This document shows, one piece after another, positions 35,095 through 35,129 of a stretch of 35,129 bases of DNA. The DNA is taken from contig JAAYPK010000034.1 of the NCBI GenBank assembly GCA_012519845.1, positions 1 to 35,129 of the forward strand. The letters run 5' to 3'. Source of the stretch: Clostridiales bacterium (GTDB taxonomy: Bacteria > Bacillota > Clostridia > Clostridiales > Clostridiaceae). The position numbers were made by a program, and so were the translations under genes. Numbering within the stretch: the stretch's first letter is position 1; every line of letters begins with the position of its first letter. The notes beneath the pieces were generated by a model. It ran no database searches. It saw nothing but the letters and a program-made list of their open reading frames with translations, and was not told the origin of the DNA.

Positions 35095-35129
35095 TTACAT
35101 ATAGACTATTGCGAAAAATAAAAATATAG

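Noticed and set aside
1..35129. CRISPR array, tRNA, rRNA, insertion sequence
   Set aside because: Looked for regular short repeats, tRNA-like cloverleafs, rRNA stretches and transposase motifs on both strands; none was seen by eye.

Overview
The window is low-GC, AT-rich DNA with strong Shine-Dalgarno sites, A/T-ending codons and nearly all genes on the + strand. Gene content and order (uvrB-uvrA, murB, rapZ-yvcK-whiA, dnaE-pfkA-pykA, GerS/MazEF) point to Clostridium sensu stricto or a close relative. About 32.3 kb is core chromosome. The last 2.9 kb is a foreign-looking restriction-modification island. I saw no tRNA, rRNA, insertion sequence or CRISPR array.

Layout. 1-1.3 kb: the 3' end of a probable GerS-like lipoprotein gene, then a MazEF toxin-antitoxin pair whose antitoxin lacks a recognisable ribbon-helix-helix strand. 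1.3-3.3 kb: split transketolase (two subunits) behind a 34-bp perfect palindrome and a second copy of its core over the -35 box. 3.4-5.2 kb: tandem YitT-family membrane proteins. 5.2-9.4 kb: ftsE, ftsX, a carboxy-terminal processing protease and a MinJ-like PDZ membrane protein, a division/envelope group. 9.4-14.4 kb: uvrB and uvrA, each with its own promoter and a LexA-type SOS box at the start of transcription. 14.5-17.7 kb: FHA protein, FtsW/RodA-type glycosyltransferase and penicillin-binding protein. 17.7-19.6 kb: uvrC, which appears to start at ATT. 19.7-27.5 kb: murB, then rapZ-yvcK-whiA and dnaE. 27.6-30.2 kb: pfkA and pykA, two glycolytic genes, with a compact hairpin in the pfkA leader. 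30.2-32.4 kb: a possible small transcript ending at a 17-bp perfect terminator, a DUF1540 gene with a possible forespore promoter, and rlmD (rumA).

The accessory segment begins just after rlmD. A C5-cytosine methyltransferase with an added N-terminal DNA-binding-like domain is encoded on the + strand. Convergent to it on the - strand is an operon of a 67-residue HTH controller-like protein and a PD-(D/E)XK endonuclease resembling the NgoBV/NlaIV (GGNNCC) group. One bidirectional terminator spans both gene ends. The last codons of rlmD switch to G/C-ending codons, which fits an attachment-site junction. This is the most likely place for something new: a restriction system with two separate candidate regulators, one fused to the methyltransferase and one upstream of the nuclease.

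All calls come from reading motifs and gene order; no database search or structure computation was run.
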